This document shows positions 31,234 to 41,074 of a stretch of DNA of 64,000 bases, piece after piece. The stretch comes from Geopsychrobacter electrodiphilus DSM 16401. Its GTDB lineage: Bacteria; Desulfobacterota; Desulfuromonadia; Desulfuromonadales; Geopsychrobacteraceae. Made by a program: the position numbers and the translations under genes. Position 1 is the first letter of the stretch. The number at the start of each line of letters is the position of its first letter. The DNA lies in NCBI RefSeq assembly GCF_000384395.1, contig NZ_ARWE01000001.1, forward strand, positions 1-64,000, given 5' to 3'. Under the pieces are notes generated by a model, which saw nothing but the letters and a program-made list of their open reading frames with translations, had not been told where the DNA came from and made no database searches.

Positions 31234-33306
31234 ATGGCACAGAAAACCAAACGTAAAGATGATGGCTCCCTGGCGTTCCATCTGCAGTCCGTGAAAGACG
31301 GGTCGCGCAGATATGAGAACGTTTTTCAGTCTGTGGCCCGCATGATTCTGGCCGACGAAATCAAGAAGGTGGTGGTCAACGGCCGCACCACCTACGATTT
31401 TATGCTGTTTCGACAGGGCGCCAAGCATGCGATCGGCATGTTTGATGAGCTGAACAGCTTCGTCAGTTTCGTCAAGGACGCGGCCGAAGGCGGCAGCTCC
31501 AAGGAGATGGCCTTCGTGCTGGTCGGTGAGCCGGGGAACGGCAAGACCTTCTTTGTCGAGTATCTCTGCAGCTGTTACCGTCATTTTTTGAGTCAGGACG
31601 GCAATCGCAAGTACAGCTTCCGTTTCACCGGTCTTGAGAACATCGGGACTTATGGCAAAATCGACAAGGTCGAATCCCAGACCTATGAAGACCCGATGAT
31701 TCTGGCGATGAATCTGGGGGAAACCGTTGAAGAGAGCCGCAAGCTGCTGGTTGATCAGTTCGGCTTCAAGGGGCCGGATCTCGACAAGCTGTGGGAGAAC
31801 TACCGACCCTTAGGCGCCTGCAGCAGCTACATCCTCAACGACCTGCGCGGTTTCCACGCGGGCAATCTGACCAACCTGCTCAAGACGATTCAGATCTTTC
31901 CGGTGCCGCTCTCCGAAACCCTCGGCACCGTGACCGGCAAGTATGCGGCCAAGGACAAGATCACCTCAAGCGCCGTCGATTTGCTCGGGGAGGAATCGAT
32001 CCAGCGGCTCCTGCATATCAGCGACACCAACAACCCCTACCGCTTCGACCTGCGCCGCGGCGCCCTGGCGCGGGTGGCCGGGGGCGGCATCCACTTCTCC
32101 GATGAAATCTACAAGAACAAGAAAGATCTGGTGCAGGTCTATCTGGGGGTGATCCAGAACCGCATGATCGAGATCGACGGCTACAAGTGGCCCATCGACA
32201 CTCTGATTATCGCGACCAGCAACAATTCAGAGTTCAATCGCTTCCTCTCCGAGAAAGAGGAGGCGCCGATCATCGACCGCTGCCGGGTCTGCTATGTGTC
32301 GCACAACACCAACTACCGGCTGCAGGCGCAGCTGACCGATTATGCTATCGGCAGCGAGGCCAAAACCACCCTCACCCACCAGCTGCTGCATCAGGACCCG
32401 AACCTCAACTACGCCGCCTCGGTCGCCGCGGTGCTGACCCGCCTGGCGCGCTCGGAGAAGCTGACCCCGATCGAGACCATGAAGCTCGCCGCCGGTGAGG
32501 TGGCGGGGGAGAAGAGCATCAAGACCCTCTCCGAAGTGATCGACACCCTCAACCAGGAAGCCGATATCACCAAGCGTTTCGGCCAGAAAGGGATGGGGCA
32601 GCGCAACCTGGGGCGGGCGATTCAGCTGCTGGTCGAGAGCAGCGAGACCAACGAGGGGCAGTGCATGTTCGCCTGCGATATCTTCGGCACCCTCGAGCGG
32701 GTGGTGCTCGATTATGTCACCGACGCCAACGACCGCGCCAAGTACCAGGAGGATATCAAGCTGGCGCGCAGTCTGTACCGCGAGCGGGTGATGACCGAGA
32801 TGTTCAACGCCTACATGGACGAACCGCAGGCGATCCGCAAGGACGTGATGAACTACGTCAACATGATCATCGGCATCGACGCTGAAAACCTCGGCCCCGA
32901 CAAGATGTGGAAGTATCGTGATCCGCAGACGGGTGAACTCAAGGCGCTCAAGATCGATCAGCGCTTTATCCAGAGCGTCGAGGAGCGGCTCGGCCTGAAG
33001 ACCGAAGAGCAGCGTGAAACCTTCCGCACCTCGGTGCGGAAAATCTACGGCCAGAAGATCTCCCTCGATGCCGAGTACGACTTTATGGACAACTTTGAAC
33101 TGGTGAAGGCGGTCACCGATGTGCGCCTCAAGAGCGATATCGCCGGCGCCGGCTCGCTGGTCGGCGCGCTGGCCAACCGCACCAACGAGGAGAACCAGAA
33201 ACTCTACGACCGCATGATCGAGACCATGCTCGGCCAGCTCGGCTACTGTCGCACCTGCGCGCAGAAGACGATCGAGTATTTCTGCACCCAGGAGGATGAA
33301 AGTTAA
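31234..33306 (+). CDS. prkA: PrkA serine protein kinase / AAA+ protein
   Basis: 690 residues from the ATG at 31234 (GGAGGTGACC before it). The AAA+ half has Walker A GEPGNGKTF near residue 98, a Walker-B-like GGGIHFSDEIYKNKK and TLIIATSNNSEFNR as sensor 1. The C-terminal half carries the PrkA kinase-type domain. PrkA proteins act with YeaH and SpoVR in starvation and stress responses in many proteobacteria. First gene of a four-gene operon; the next starts 32 bp later. Confidence 0.95.
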   Translation: MAQKTKRKDDGSLAFHLQSVKDGSRRYENVFQSVARMILADEIKKVVVNGRTTYDFMLFRQGAKHAIGMFDELNSFVSFVKDAAEGGSSKEMAFVLVGEPGNGKTFFVEYLCSCYRHFLSQDGNRKYSFRFTGLENIGTYGKIDKVESQTYEDPMILAMNLGETVEESRKLLVDQFGFKGPDLDKLWENYRPLGACSSYILNDLRGFHAGNLTNLLKTIQIFPVPLSETLGTVTGKYAAKDKITSSAVDLLGEESIQRLLHISDTNNPYRFDLRRGALARVAGGGIHFSDEIYKNKKDLVQVYLGVIQNRMIEIDGYKWPIDTLIIATSNNSEFNRFLSEKEEAPIIDRCRVCYVSHNTNYRLQAQLTDYAIGSEAKTTLTHQLLHQDPNLNYAASVAAVLTRLARSEKLTPIETMKLAAGEVAGEKSIKTLSEVIDTLNQEADITKRFGQKGMGQRNLGRAIQLLVESSETNEGQCMFACDIFGTLERVVLDYVTDANDRAKYQEDIKLARSLYRERVMTEMFNAYMDEPQAIRKDVMNYVNMIIGIDAENLGPDKMWKYRDPQTGELKALKIDQRFIQSVEERLGLKTEEQRETFRTSVRKIYGQKISLDAEYDFMDNFELVKAVTDVRLKSDIAGAGSLVGALANRTNEENQKLYDRMIETMLGQLGYCRTCAQKTIEYFCTQEDES

Positions 33307-33337
33307 ATTCCGTCCCTGATTCAATCCGGGAGGATTT

Positions 33338-34699
33338 ATGACGCGTAAGGAACTCTATCAACGTCTGAAGGCCGCGGGTCTTACGGCGCGGCAAGAGCAG
33401 ATTATCGCTGCCGAGATGGAGGATTATGCCAGCCACGAGCCGCCTCCAGCCCGGACCAGCCCCGTCCCCTTGAACGACCTCTACAGCCTGAATGATCTGG
33501 GCTGCCTGCAGAATCTGACCCTCAACCTCACCACCTTTAACCTGCGCACCCTCGACCAGCTGCTTGAACGCGACAAGCTGCGCGAAGTCGATGGCTTTCC
33601 GCGCAAGATCCGCATCGGGCGCATGGTGCGTCCGGGGCGCAGCGCCGATGGCAAGGTCGTGGTGGTACCGACCACCGTTGAGGAGAAGTTCATCCACGAT
33701 AACCGCTTCAACCAGCAGCAGGAGGGGGAAGGGAGCGGCGGGGGCAGCGGTGCGGGGGAAGAGGGCGAGGTGATCGGCGAGCAGCCGGTGCGGCCGCAGG
33801 GAGAAGGGGAAGGAAGCGGGGCCGGCAAGGGGAAGGGGGCCGACCATGAAATGGAGTCGAGCGCCTATGATCTGGGCCGAATCCTGACCGAAAAATTTCA
33901 ACTGCCGAATCTGAAGGATAAGGGCAAAAAACGCTCCCTGACCCGCTACACCTATGATCTGACCGATAAGAACCGTGGCTTCGGCCAGGTGCTCGATAAA
34001 AAGGCCACCCTCAAACAGGTGCTGCAGACCAACATCGGGCTCGGCAATCTTGACACGAGCGGTGAGATCGACACCACCCGACTGCTGATCGCTCCGCGCG
34101 ACAAGGTTTACCGCATCCTCTCGCGCGAAAAGGATTATGAATCACAGGCGCTGGTCTTCTTTGTGCGCGACTATTCCGGGTCGATGGCCGGTAAAGCGAC
34201 CGAGCTGATCGTGACCCAGCATGTGCTGATCTACAGCTGGCTGCTCTACCAGTACTCCGGCCAGGTCGAGACCCGTTTTATCCTGCATGACACCGAGGCC
34301 AAGGAGGTTGAGAATTTTCACACTTATTACAATTCACGCGTCGCCGGGGGTACCCAGGTGGCCGCCGCCTACCGGATGGTCAATGAACTGGTCCAGCAGG
34401 ATTCCCTCGATCGCGATTACAACATCTATATTTTTCATGGCACAGACGGCGACGACTGGGATCGCGAGGGGCGCGATACCCTGCCCGAGCTGAAGAAAAT
34501 GCTCGGTTACGCCTCACGCGTCGGGATCACCATCGCCGAGCATTCGTACGGTGCGAGCGGCAACACCGAAGTTCAGACCTACCTGAAAAAATCAGGTCTG
34601 CTTGAACAGGCTCACGACATGCTGCGAGTCGATAACATGGCGGAAGATGAGGGTGAAGATCGGATTATCGAAGGGATTCGTCGCTTGATATCTGAGTAG
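33338..34699 (+). CDS. yeaH: YeaH/DUF444 von Willebrand-type protein
   Basis: 453 residues, the normal DUF444 length. A glycine-rich, acidic linker (about 130-170) is followed by LTRYTYDLTDKNRGFGQVLDKK and a vWA-like domain with the MIDAS DYSGSM (near 278) and THDTE-like HDTEAKEVENFH. It is the usual partner of PrkA and SpoVR. A heptamer repeat array separates it from spoVR. Confidence 0.9.
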   Translation: MTRKELYQRLKAAGLTARQEQIIAAEMEDYASHEPPPARTSPVPLNDLYSLNDLGCLQNLTLNLTTFNLRTLDQLLERDKLREVDGFPRKIRIGRMVRPGRSADGKVVVVPTTVEEKFIHDNRFNQQQEGEGSGGGSGAGEEGEVIGEQPVRPQGEGEGSGAGKGKGADHEMESSAYDLGRILTEKFQLPNLKDKGKKRSLTRYTYDLTDKNRGFGQVLDKKATLKQVLQTNIGLGNLDTSGEIDTTRLLIAPRDKVYRILSREKDYESQALVFFVRDYSGSMAGKATELIVTQHVLIYSWLLYQYSGQVETRFILHDTEAKEVENFHTYYNSRVAGGTQVAAAYRMVNELVQQDSLDRDYNIYIFHGTDGDDWDREGRDTLPELKKMLGYASRVGITIAEHSYGASGNTEVQTYLKKSGLLEQAHDMLRVDNMAEDEGEDRIIEGIRRLISE

Positions 34700-34852
34700 G
34701 CGTGAGGTGTGAGGTGTGAGGTGTGAGGCGTGAGGTGCGAGGTGCGAGGTGCGAGGTGCGAGGCGCGAGGCGTGAGGCGTGAGGCGTGAGGCGTGAGGCG
34801 TGAGGCGTGAGGTTTATACCGAACTTGGAACGTGGAACATCGAACTTGGAAC
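34700..34852. repeat. Heptanucleotide tandem array
   Basis: About 16 units of GTGAGGY/GCGAGGY from 34700 to 34812, then a second type, (GAACTTG)GAAC words, to 34852. It fills the yeaH-spoVR gap inside an operon. Units are of two kinds (GTGAGGT/C and GCGAGGT/C) arranged in blocks, as expected from slippage. Confidence 0.85.
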
Positions 34853-34863
34853 GGGGTTAAACA

Positions 34864-36474
34864 ATGGAGCTGATCAGCCAGCAAACCAAAAAAATCATGG
34901 AAGGATGCAAGGTGCGTGCGCGCGAGGCGGGCCTGCAGTTTGAGGATGAGACCCTCGAATATGTGGTGACCAATCGCGATATGCTCGAGCTGATGCCGAA
35001 AAACATGATTCCGACCCTTTATGACTACTGGGTGCACGATGTCGAGGTGCTGCGCGAGAAGGGGAAATACGAACTCTACCCCGGCAACCCCTATGAAACA
35101 GTCATCAACACCCGGCCGGCGATCTCTTTTTATAATGACAACAACCCCGACTGGCTCAACGTGATGATCTTTTATCATGTGCTGGCGCATATCGATTTTT
35201 TTCAGAACAACCTCTACTTCCGGCATACCTGGGATTACGACCTGGCGGGGCAGGCGCTGGCCGACAAACGCCTGATCGCAAGGCTGCGCAGCGAACACGG
35301 GCGCTGGGTCGACTACGTTATCGAGTTTGCGCGCGGCATCGACAATCTGGTCGGCTATCATGCCGAGCTCTCCAGGCTGCACCGCGCAACCGAGGGTTGC
35401 AGCAGGCGGCTCGATTACTTCTTTGACGTCTTTCTGCAGCAGGTGCGCCCGGTTTCGACCAGCGAATATGTTAACCAGATAGAAGCCTATAACCAGGCCT
35501 GTCGTGATGCCGGCAAGCTGGGGGAACAGAACTTCTTTTCCAACGTCGTGCGGACCTTCCCCGAATTTGAAGCGGCCTTCGACAGGCATGAAAACGACAA
35601 GGTGGTGACGAGTCCTGACCTGCTGCAGTTTCTGATCGATCATTCTCCGATGCTGGCCAAAGAGGAGAATCTCTGGATGAAGTCGGTGTTGCAGATCGTG
35701 CGTTCGACCTCGATCTACTTTCAGCCGCAGATCCGTACCAAGATCATGAACGAAGGCTGGGCCAGTTACTGGCATGAAACCCTCTTTCTGCAGGATGATC
35801 GGATCAGCGGCAACGAAATCGCCTTCGCGCGGGTCAACGCCGGGGTGACGGCGATGCCGCGCGTCGGACTGAACCCTTACGCGCTGGGGATGAGGCTGTT
35901 CTATTTCATCGAAGAAGCGGCCGATCGCGGTTGCTATCATTATGCCTATCGACGGCTGAAAAACATGGAGCAGAAGCGTCGGTTTGATCGCAAGACGGGC
36001 AGCGGCCGCGACACCCTCTTTGAGGTGCGTGAGAACTTCTGTGACTTCACCTTCATCAACAGCTTCGTCGATCAGGATTTTATCGACCACAATCGGTTGT
36101 TTGTGGCCGGGCGGCGGCTGGATGAACAACGCATGGTCTGGCAGTATTACGTTAAAAGTCGCCACGCCGACGATTATCGCCAGATGCTCTTCGACAGCCT
36201 TTACCATCCGCCTGAAATCAAACTTGCCGCCGAAAAAGCCAAGGACGGTGAGCTCTACCTGAATCACGTTATTGAGGGGAAACCGCTGGTGCAGGAGTAT
36301 ATCGCCAACACCATGCTCGGCATCGAATACCTCTGGGGCGGTCCGGTCTGCCTGGAAACCAGCGAGGCCGAAGTGAAAGCCGGGGATGGTCAGGATGAAC
36401 CCCCGCAGACCCTCAGCTGGAAAAGGGTGTGTTACCGCATGGCCGAGCGTCACCTGGAGCGTACAGTTCTCTGA
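34864..36474 (+). CDS. spoVR: SpoVR family protein
   Basis: 536 residues, full length. MLELMPKNMIPTLYDYWVHD, YELYPGNPYETVINTRPAISFYND, and NEGWASYWHETLFLQDD are family hallmarks. Its biochemical role is not settled; in non-sporulating bacteria it follows PrkA-YeaH in stress operons. The next gene starts 17 bp after its stop. Confidence 0.95.
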   Translation: MELISQQTKKIMEGCKVRAREAGLQFEDETLEYVVTNRDMLELMPKNMIPTLYDYWVHDVEVLREKGKYELYPGNPYETVINTRPAISFYNDNNPDWLNVMIFYHVLAHIDFFQNNLYFRHTWDYDLAGQALADKRLIARLRSEHGRWVDYVIEFARGIDNLVGYHAELSRLHRATEGCSRRLDYFFDVFLQQVRPVSTSEYVNQIEAYNQACRDAGKLGEQNFFSNVVRTFPEFEAAFDRHENDKVVTSPDLLQFLIDHSPMLAKEENLWMKSVLQIVRSTSIYFQPQIRTKIMNEGWASYWHETLFLQDDRISGNEIAFARVNAGVTAMPRVGLNPYALGMRLFYFIEEAADRGCYHYAYRRLKNMEQKRRFDRKTGSGRDTLFEVRENFCDFTFINSFVDQDFIDHNRLFVAGRRLDEQRMVWQYYVKSRHADDYRQMLFDSLYHPPEIKLAAEKAKDGELYLNHVIEGKPLVQEYIANTMLGIEYLWGGPVCLETSEAEVKAGDGQDEPPQTLSWKRVCYRMAERHLERTVL

Positions 36475-36490
36475 GCAGAATTGAGGGCCC

Positions 36491-38779
36491 ATGAACAATA
36501 TAAAATCAGCACTCAGTCATTTTTCGCGCCAGCAGGGGCGCCAGGTCCGCAGTGGCCCACTCGACTTCGCGGCCTTCCTGCAGAAGGTGAGCGATGATCC
36601 GGAAAAGGGGATTCGTAATATCTTTCAGGTGTTTCATGACATGGTGGAACACCTGGTCGGCGCGCCGGTGGATGAATATGCCGGGGATCCGGAATCGATC
36701 AACTATGTCTATCATGACACCACTCGCCTGTTTGTCGAAGGCGCCGACTCCCCCTTCTTCGCCGATCGTCTCTTCTCCAACCGCCTGATACAGCTGGCCG
36801 AAAACTTTCGCCACGGCTCTCTGCAGAATAAGATCTATATCTTTAGCGGTCCCCACGGCAGCGGCAAGAGCACCTTTCTGGATAACCTGCTGGCCAAGCT
36901 TGAAGAGTACGCTAATTCGGCAGAAGGCTGCACCTTTGAGGCGCTCTGGCGGCTCGATCGCAGATTGCTCGGGACCTTCAGCGAGCAGGACAGCGGTATG
37001 TTTCTCAACCGTCTGGCCGGTCTGCTCGATGAATATGAATTTAAGCAGAGCGAGCTGATCGACGCCCAGCAGTTGATGCAGGGGGTCGATGAATATATTG
37101 AGATCCCCTGCCCCAGCCATGACAGTCCGCTGCTGATGATCCCCAAGGAGTACCGTCGCGAATTTATCGACGATCTGTTCAAGAATGATCAGGCCAAGTG
37201 GAAGCTCTTCACCGAAAAGCAGTATGACTGGTTGTTCAATGAGCAACCCTGCACCATCTGCAGCTCTCTTTATCAGGCGTTGCTCGAACGGCTGAAATCG
37301 CCGGTCAAGGCGCTCGAAATGCTCTTCGCGCGGCCCTATCATTTTAATCGCCGGCTGGGGGAAGGGATCAGCGTTTACAACCCCGGCGATCGCATCCTCA
37401 AGGAGAACGTCCTCGACAACAGCATGTTGCAGAACCGAATGAACCTTATGCTGCGCGACAGTAATCTGGTGCGCTATCTGTATTCCAATTTTGCCAAGAC
37501 CAACAACGGGGTCTACGCCCTGATGGATATCAAGGGACACAACGTCGAGCGCTTGCACGAACTGCACAACATCATCAGCGAGGGGGTGCACAAGGTTGAA
37601 TATATCGAGGAGCACGTTAATTCGCTGTTCCTGGCCTTGATGAACCCCGAAGATCGAGCGCGCCTGGATGAAATCCCGTCGCTGATCGATCGGGTCGAGC
37701 TGATCAATATCCCCTATGTGCTCGATCTGCGCACCGAGGTCGAGATCTATCGCAACGCCTTTGGCCGTCATATCGACGCGAGTTTCCTGCCGCGTGTCAT
37801 GCATAATTTTGCGCGGATTATTATTTCGACGCGTCTGGCCAAAGAGTCGCCGGCGATGCTGGAATGGATCGGTTCTGTCGATAAGTACCAGCGTTACTGT
37901 GATGATCATCTCCATCTGCTGAAAATGGAAATCTATACCGGCAATATTCCCGAATGGTTGAATGAGGATGACCGCAAAAAACTGACCGCCAGGCGGCGGC
38001 GGCAGATTATTGCCGAGTCGGAGAGCGAAGGGGTCAGCGGTTTTTCAGGGCGGGATTCGATCCGTATCTTCCGCGAACTCTATAGCAGTCTGGCGCGCGA
38101 AAACTCACTGATCGATATGAAGAGCCTGTGCCGCTTCTTCGAGAGCCGGCCTGAATGGCAGGCACTTATCCCCGAAGGGTTTATCGATTCTCTCTGTCGC
38201 ATGTACAACTACACCATCATGCAGGAGGTGAAGGAGGCGCTCTACTACTACAACGAAGAGCAGATCGAAAAAGAGATTAAAAATTATCTGTTCGCGATCA
38301 ATTTCGAAGCGGGCACCCAGGTGACATCCCCCTACACTGGTGACAAACTGCTGGTCGGCGATGAGCTCTTTGGCGCCCTGGAGCGCCGCCTTGTCAGTCC
38401 GGCTGCCGATCTTGCGACCCGCCTGCAGTTCCGCAAGGCCACTCAGAAACTGTATGCTTCCCAGGCGTTGACTCAGGAGCTGATCCTGGCCGGCAAGGCC
38501 TTGGAAGAGACCGAGCTTTATCACAGCCTGCATGAGCGCTATGTCCATTATCTCAAGGAGAAAGTTCTTGATCCGCTGCTTAAAAATGAAAACTTCCGCC
38601 GCGCGATCAAGGATTTTGAAGGAGAGAATTTCCGCACCTACGATCGCAAGGTGCGTGATGATGTGACCTTCCTGATAAACAACCTGTGCGAGCGCTTCAA
38701 ATATACCGGGCTGGGGGCGCGCGAGGTCGCGCTTTACCTCATCGACAACAGGATTTCGGAGGAGTTTGCCGAGGAATAA
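36491..38779 (+). CDS. Second PrkA-like protein
   Basis: 762 residues. A PrkA paralogue: Walker A GPHGSGKSTF near residue 119, ALMDIKGHNVERLHEL, and a C-terminal kinase-like region (LPRVMHNFARIIISTRLAKESPAMLEWI). It is longer and much diverged from the first PrkA, with an inserted zinc-ribbon-like EQPCTICSSL near 253. It closes the operon and may phosphorylate or regulate the same system. Confidence 0.85.
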   Translation: MNNIKSALSHFSRQQGRQVRSGPLDFAAFLQKVSDDPEKGIRNIFQVFHDMVEHLVGAPVDEYAGDPESINYVYHDTTRLFVEGADSPFFADRLFSNRLIQLAENFRHGSLQNKIYIFSGPHGSGKSTFLDNLLAKLEEYANSAEGCTFEALWRLDRRLLGTFSEQDSGMFLNRLAGLLDEYEFKQSELIDAQQLMQGVDEYIEIPCPSHDSPLLMIPKEYRREFIDDLFKNDQAKWKLFTEKQYDWLFNEQPCTICSSLYQALLERLKSPVKALEMLFARPYHFNRRLGEGISVYNPGDRILKENVLDNSMLQNRMNLMLRDSNLVRYLYSNFAKTNNGVYALMDIKGHNVERLHELHNIISEGVHKVEYIEEHVNSLFLALMNPEDRARLDEIPSLIDRVELINIPYVLDLRTEVEIYRNAFGRHIDASFLPRVMHNFARIIISTRLAKESPAMLEWIGSVDKYQRYCDDHLHLLKMEIYTGNIPEWLNEDDRKKLTARRRRQIIAESESEGVSGFSGRDSIRIFRELYSSLARENSLIDMKSLCRFFESRPEWQALIPEGFIDSLCRMYNYTIMQEVKEALYYYNEEQIEKEIKNYLFAINFEAGTQVTSPYTGDKLLVGDELFGALERRLVSPAADLATRLQFRKATQKLYASQALTQELILAGKALEETELYHSLHERYVHYLKEKVLDPLLKNENFRRAIKDFEGENFRTYDRKVRDDVTFLINNLCERFKYTGLGAREVALYLIDNRISEEFAEE

Positions 38780-38796
38780 TCCGGGCCTGGGCAAAA

Positions 38797-38836
38797 AAAA
38801 AGAGCCGGTGAAAAGTTCACCGGCTCCGTTATTTTC
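38797..38836. terminator. Bidirectional terminator
   Basis: AGAGCCGGTGAA-AAG-TTCACCGGCTC with an A run on the left and TTATTTT on the right, between the convergent prkA2 and rnfE. Confidence 0.85.
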
Positions 38837-38850
38837 GCGCAATAAGCAGT

Positions 38851-39474
38851 TCAGCCGCAGTGACTCTCCACCGGTTTCTTCTTCCCTTTATTGCGTCCCA
38901 GACGACTGATTAACGCCAGCAGCAGGCCGAGGGTGATAAAGGCGCCGGGGGGCATGATCATCAGTAAAATCGGTTTGTAGGAGGCGCCGAGCAGGTGGAC
39001 GCCGAGGATCGCGCCGGAGCCGAAGAATTCACGCACCGAGCCGAGAATAAACAGGCCGAGGGTGAAGCCGAGTCCCATCCCCAGGCCATCGGCCAGGGAG
39101 GCGGTGACCGGGTTCTTCGAGGCGAAGGCCTCCGCGCGGCCAAGAATCAGGCAGTTGACCACGATCAGGGGAATAAAGATGCCGAGGGCCTGGTAGAGAT
39201 CGAAGAACCAGGCCTCCATACACAGCTGCACCACGGTCACGAACGAAGCAATAAGGACCACAAAGGCGGGGATTCTCACCTCGGCCGGAATCAGCTTACG
39301 CAGCAGGGCGACGGCGAAGTTCGAGCAGACCAGCACGAAGGTGGTGGCAAGCCCCATGCCCAGGGCATTTTCGGCGCTGGTGGTGACCGCCAGGGTCGGA
39401 CACATGCCGAGCAGCAGTTTGAAGACCGCGTTCTCCTGCCACAGGCCTTTGGTGAACGTTCGTATCAGGCTCAT
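38851..39474 (-). CDS. rnfE: Rnf complex subunit E
   Basis: 207 residues, six membrane helices. SLIRTFTKGLWQENAVFKLLLGMCPTLAVTTSAENALGMG is the family start; VNCLILGRAEAFASKNP and GSVREFFGSG follow. Part of the Rnf ferredoxin:NAD+ oxidoreductase, an ion-pumping inner-membrane complex. Last gene of rnfABCDGE; it overlaps rnfG by 4 bp. Confidence 0.95.
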   Translation of the reverse strand: MSLIRTFTKGLWQENAVFKLLLGMCPTLAVTTSAENALGMGLATTFVLVCSNFAVALLRKLIPAEVRIPAFVVLIASFVTVVQLCMEAWFFDLYQALGIFIPLIVVNCLILGRAEAFASKNPVTASLADGLGMGLGFTLGLFILGSVREFFGSGAILGVHLLGASYKPILLMIMPPGAFITLGLLLALISRLGRNKGKKKPVESHCG

Positions 39475-40076
39475 TGTGTTCCTCCCTGGGTGGCCAGCAC
39501 TGCCGCCTTGTGGGCGCGGTAAAATTCAAGCCCGGCCTTGACGGCCTTGACGACGGCGCGAGGTGAGATCGTCGCCCCGGTGATCTGGTCAAACTGACCG
39601 CCGTCCTTCTTGACCCGCCAGTCGGCATTCTTCAGACTTTTCCCCTTGAACTGATTTTTGAAAGCCGGTTCCACAATCCGCGCGCCCAGTCCCGGGGTCT
39701 CGGAATGATTCAGGATTTCGATCCCGTTGAGGCTGTCCTGCGGGTTGAGTCCGACCATAATTTCGATATTACCGCTGTAGCCATCCGTTGCGATCACTTT
39801 AAACGCGGTGCCGGTCAATTCACCGTTCTTGCGGCCACGGTAGAAGGTCAGCAGCACCGGTTTGCCCTTTTTGTTGACCCCATTCTGCAGGCTGACACTG
39901 TCGGTGTCGGGGCTGTTATCGTAGGCCGGCAGCACGGCACTTATGGCCTTGAGCATCTGGATGCGGCGCTGCTCCTTGATCGGTTCGCGGGTGACACTTT
40001 CAACCTGCGAAAGGATCAACGCCGCAATCGATGCGATCAGGGTCAGGGCCAGGATGAGGCGGATGGTATCTTTCAT
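39471..40076 (-). CDS. rnfG: Rnf complex subunit G
   Basis: 201 residues. One N-terminal helix, then the periplasmic FMN-binding domain with ETPGLGARI and the flavinylation motif TGATISP, where Thr carries covalent FMN. Carries electrons across the outer face of the Rnf complex. 4-bp gap to rnfD. Confidence 0.95.
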   Translation of the reverse strand: MKDTIRLILALTLIASIAALILSQVESVTREPIKEQRRIQMLKAISAVLPAYDNSPDTDSVSLQNGVNKKGKPVLLTFYRGRKNGELTGTAFKVIATDGYSGNIEIMVGLNPQDSLNGIEILNHSETPGLGARIVEPAFKNQFKGKSLKNADWRVKKDGGQFDQITGATISPRAVVKAVKAGLEFYRAHKAAVLATQGGTQ

Positions 40077-40080
40077 ATCT

Positions 40081-41073
40081 TCAACCCTTGACGGCTTCGA
40101 GCTGGCCGTAGATCTTCGGACGGCAGAAGCGATCGATAAGAGGAGTCGCAGCGTTCATCAGCAGAATGGCGAAGGAGACCCCCTCAGGGTAGCCGCCGAA
40201 GAGCCGGATCAACACCGTCAGCAGGCCGCAGCCGCAGCCGAAGATCAGCATCCCTTTGTCGGTCACCGGGGACGTGACCATATCGGTGGCCATGAAGAAG
40301 GCGCCGAGCAACAGGCCGCCGGTCAGCAGATGAAAGAGGGGGTTCGGGTATTTCTCGGGCGAGATCGCCCAGAAGACGCCGCCGATGACCAGCACCGTGC
40401 CGATGAACGACACCGGGATATGCCAGCTGATAACCTTTTTCCAGAGCAGATAGAGGCCGCCCAAAATCAGCGCCAGCGCTGAAACTTCCCCCAGACTGCC
40501 GGCCATATTGCCGGAGAGATAGTCGAGAAAGCCGCTGTGTGCGAGCGCCGGCAGCTTGCCGGTCAGCATCACCGCGGTCTTCATTTCACCGAGGGGGGTG
40601 GCGGAGGTTACCGCGTCGAGGGTGGTACTTAAGGGGGCCGGTGCGGTCCAGCTGGTCATCTGCACCGGAAAGGAGATCAGCAGCACTACCCGGGCGACCA
40701 GCGCCGGGTTGAAGGGGTTATGTCCCAGCCCGCCGTAGACCTGCTTACCTATGAGAATCGCCACCGCCGCACCGAACAGGGCCATCCACCAGGGGGCAGA
40801 GGCCGGCAGGTTGAGCGCGAGCAGGATACCGGTCAGCGCCGCCGAGCCGTCGACCAGGGTCAAGGCACGCCCCTGCATTTTACAGCTGAGCGCTTCGGCG
40901 GCCAGGCAGCCGATGGTGCACAGCAGCAGCACCAGCAGTGCGGCGAGGCCGAAGAAGTAGAGAGAGGCTATGCAGGCGGGGAGCAGGGCGTAGATCACCT
41001 TGCGCATCACCTTGTCGGTGGTTTCGCCGCTATGGATATGGGGCGACGAGGAGAGATAGAGCTGATTTTCCAC
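40081..41073 (-). CDS. rnfD: Rnf complex subunit D
   Basis: 330 residues from a GTG at 41073, one base past the rnfC stop; this gives MENQLYLSSSPHIHSGETTDKVM, the normal RnfD start. The much longer open frame to 41313 only overlaps rnfC. Membrane protein with the covalent-FMN motif TSATPLGEMK and GHNPFNPALVARV, plus a late ATDMVTSPVTDKG. Confidence 0.9.
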   Translation of the reverse strand: MENQLYLSSSPHIHSGETTDKVMRKVIYALLPACIASLYFFGLAALLVLLLCTIGCLAAEALSCKMQGRALTLVDGSAALTGILLALNLPASAPWWMALFGAAVAILIGKQVYGGLGHNPFNPALVARVVLLISFPVQMTSWTAPAPLSTTLDAVTSATPLGEMKTAVMLTGKLPALAHSGFLDYLSGNMAGSLGEVSALALILGGLYLLWKKVISWHIPVSFIGTVLVIGGVFWAISPEKYPNPLFHLLTGGLLLGAFFMATDMVTSPVTDKGMLIFGCGCGLLTVLIRLFGGYPEGVSFAILLMNAATPLIDRFCRPKIYGQLEAVKG

Positions 41074-41074
41074 G

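Noticed and set aside
32227-33324. 365-codon minus-strand frame opposite prkA
   Set aside because: Shadow of the clearly conserved prkA frame; no domain.
34612-36498. 628-codon minus-strand frame opposite spoVR, ending in PHASRLT repeats
   Set aside because: Shadow of spoVR; the repeats are only the heptamer array translated.
36506-37915. 469-codon minus-strand frame opposite the second prkA
   Set aside because: Shadow frame with no domain or start context.
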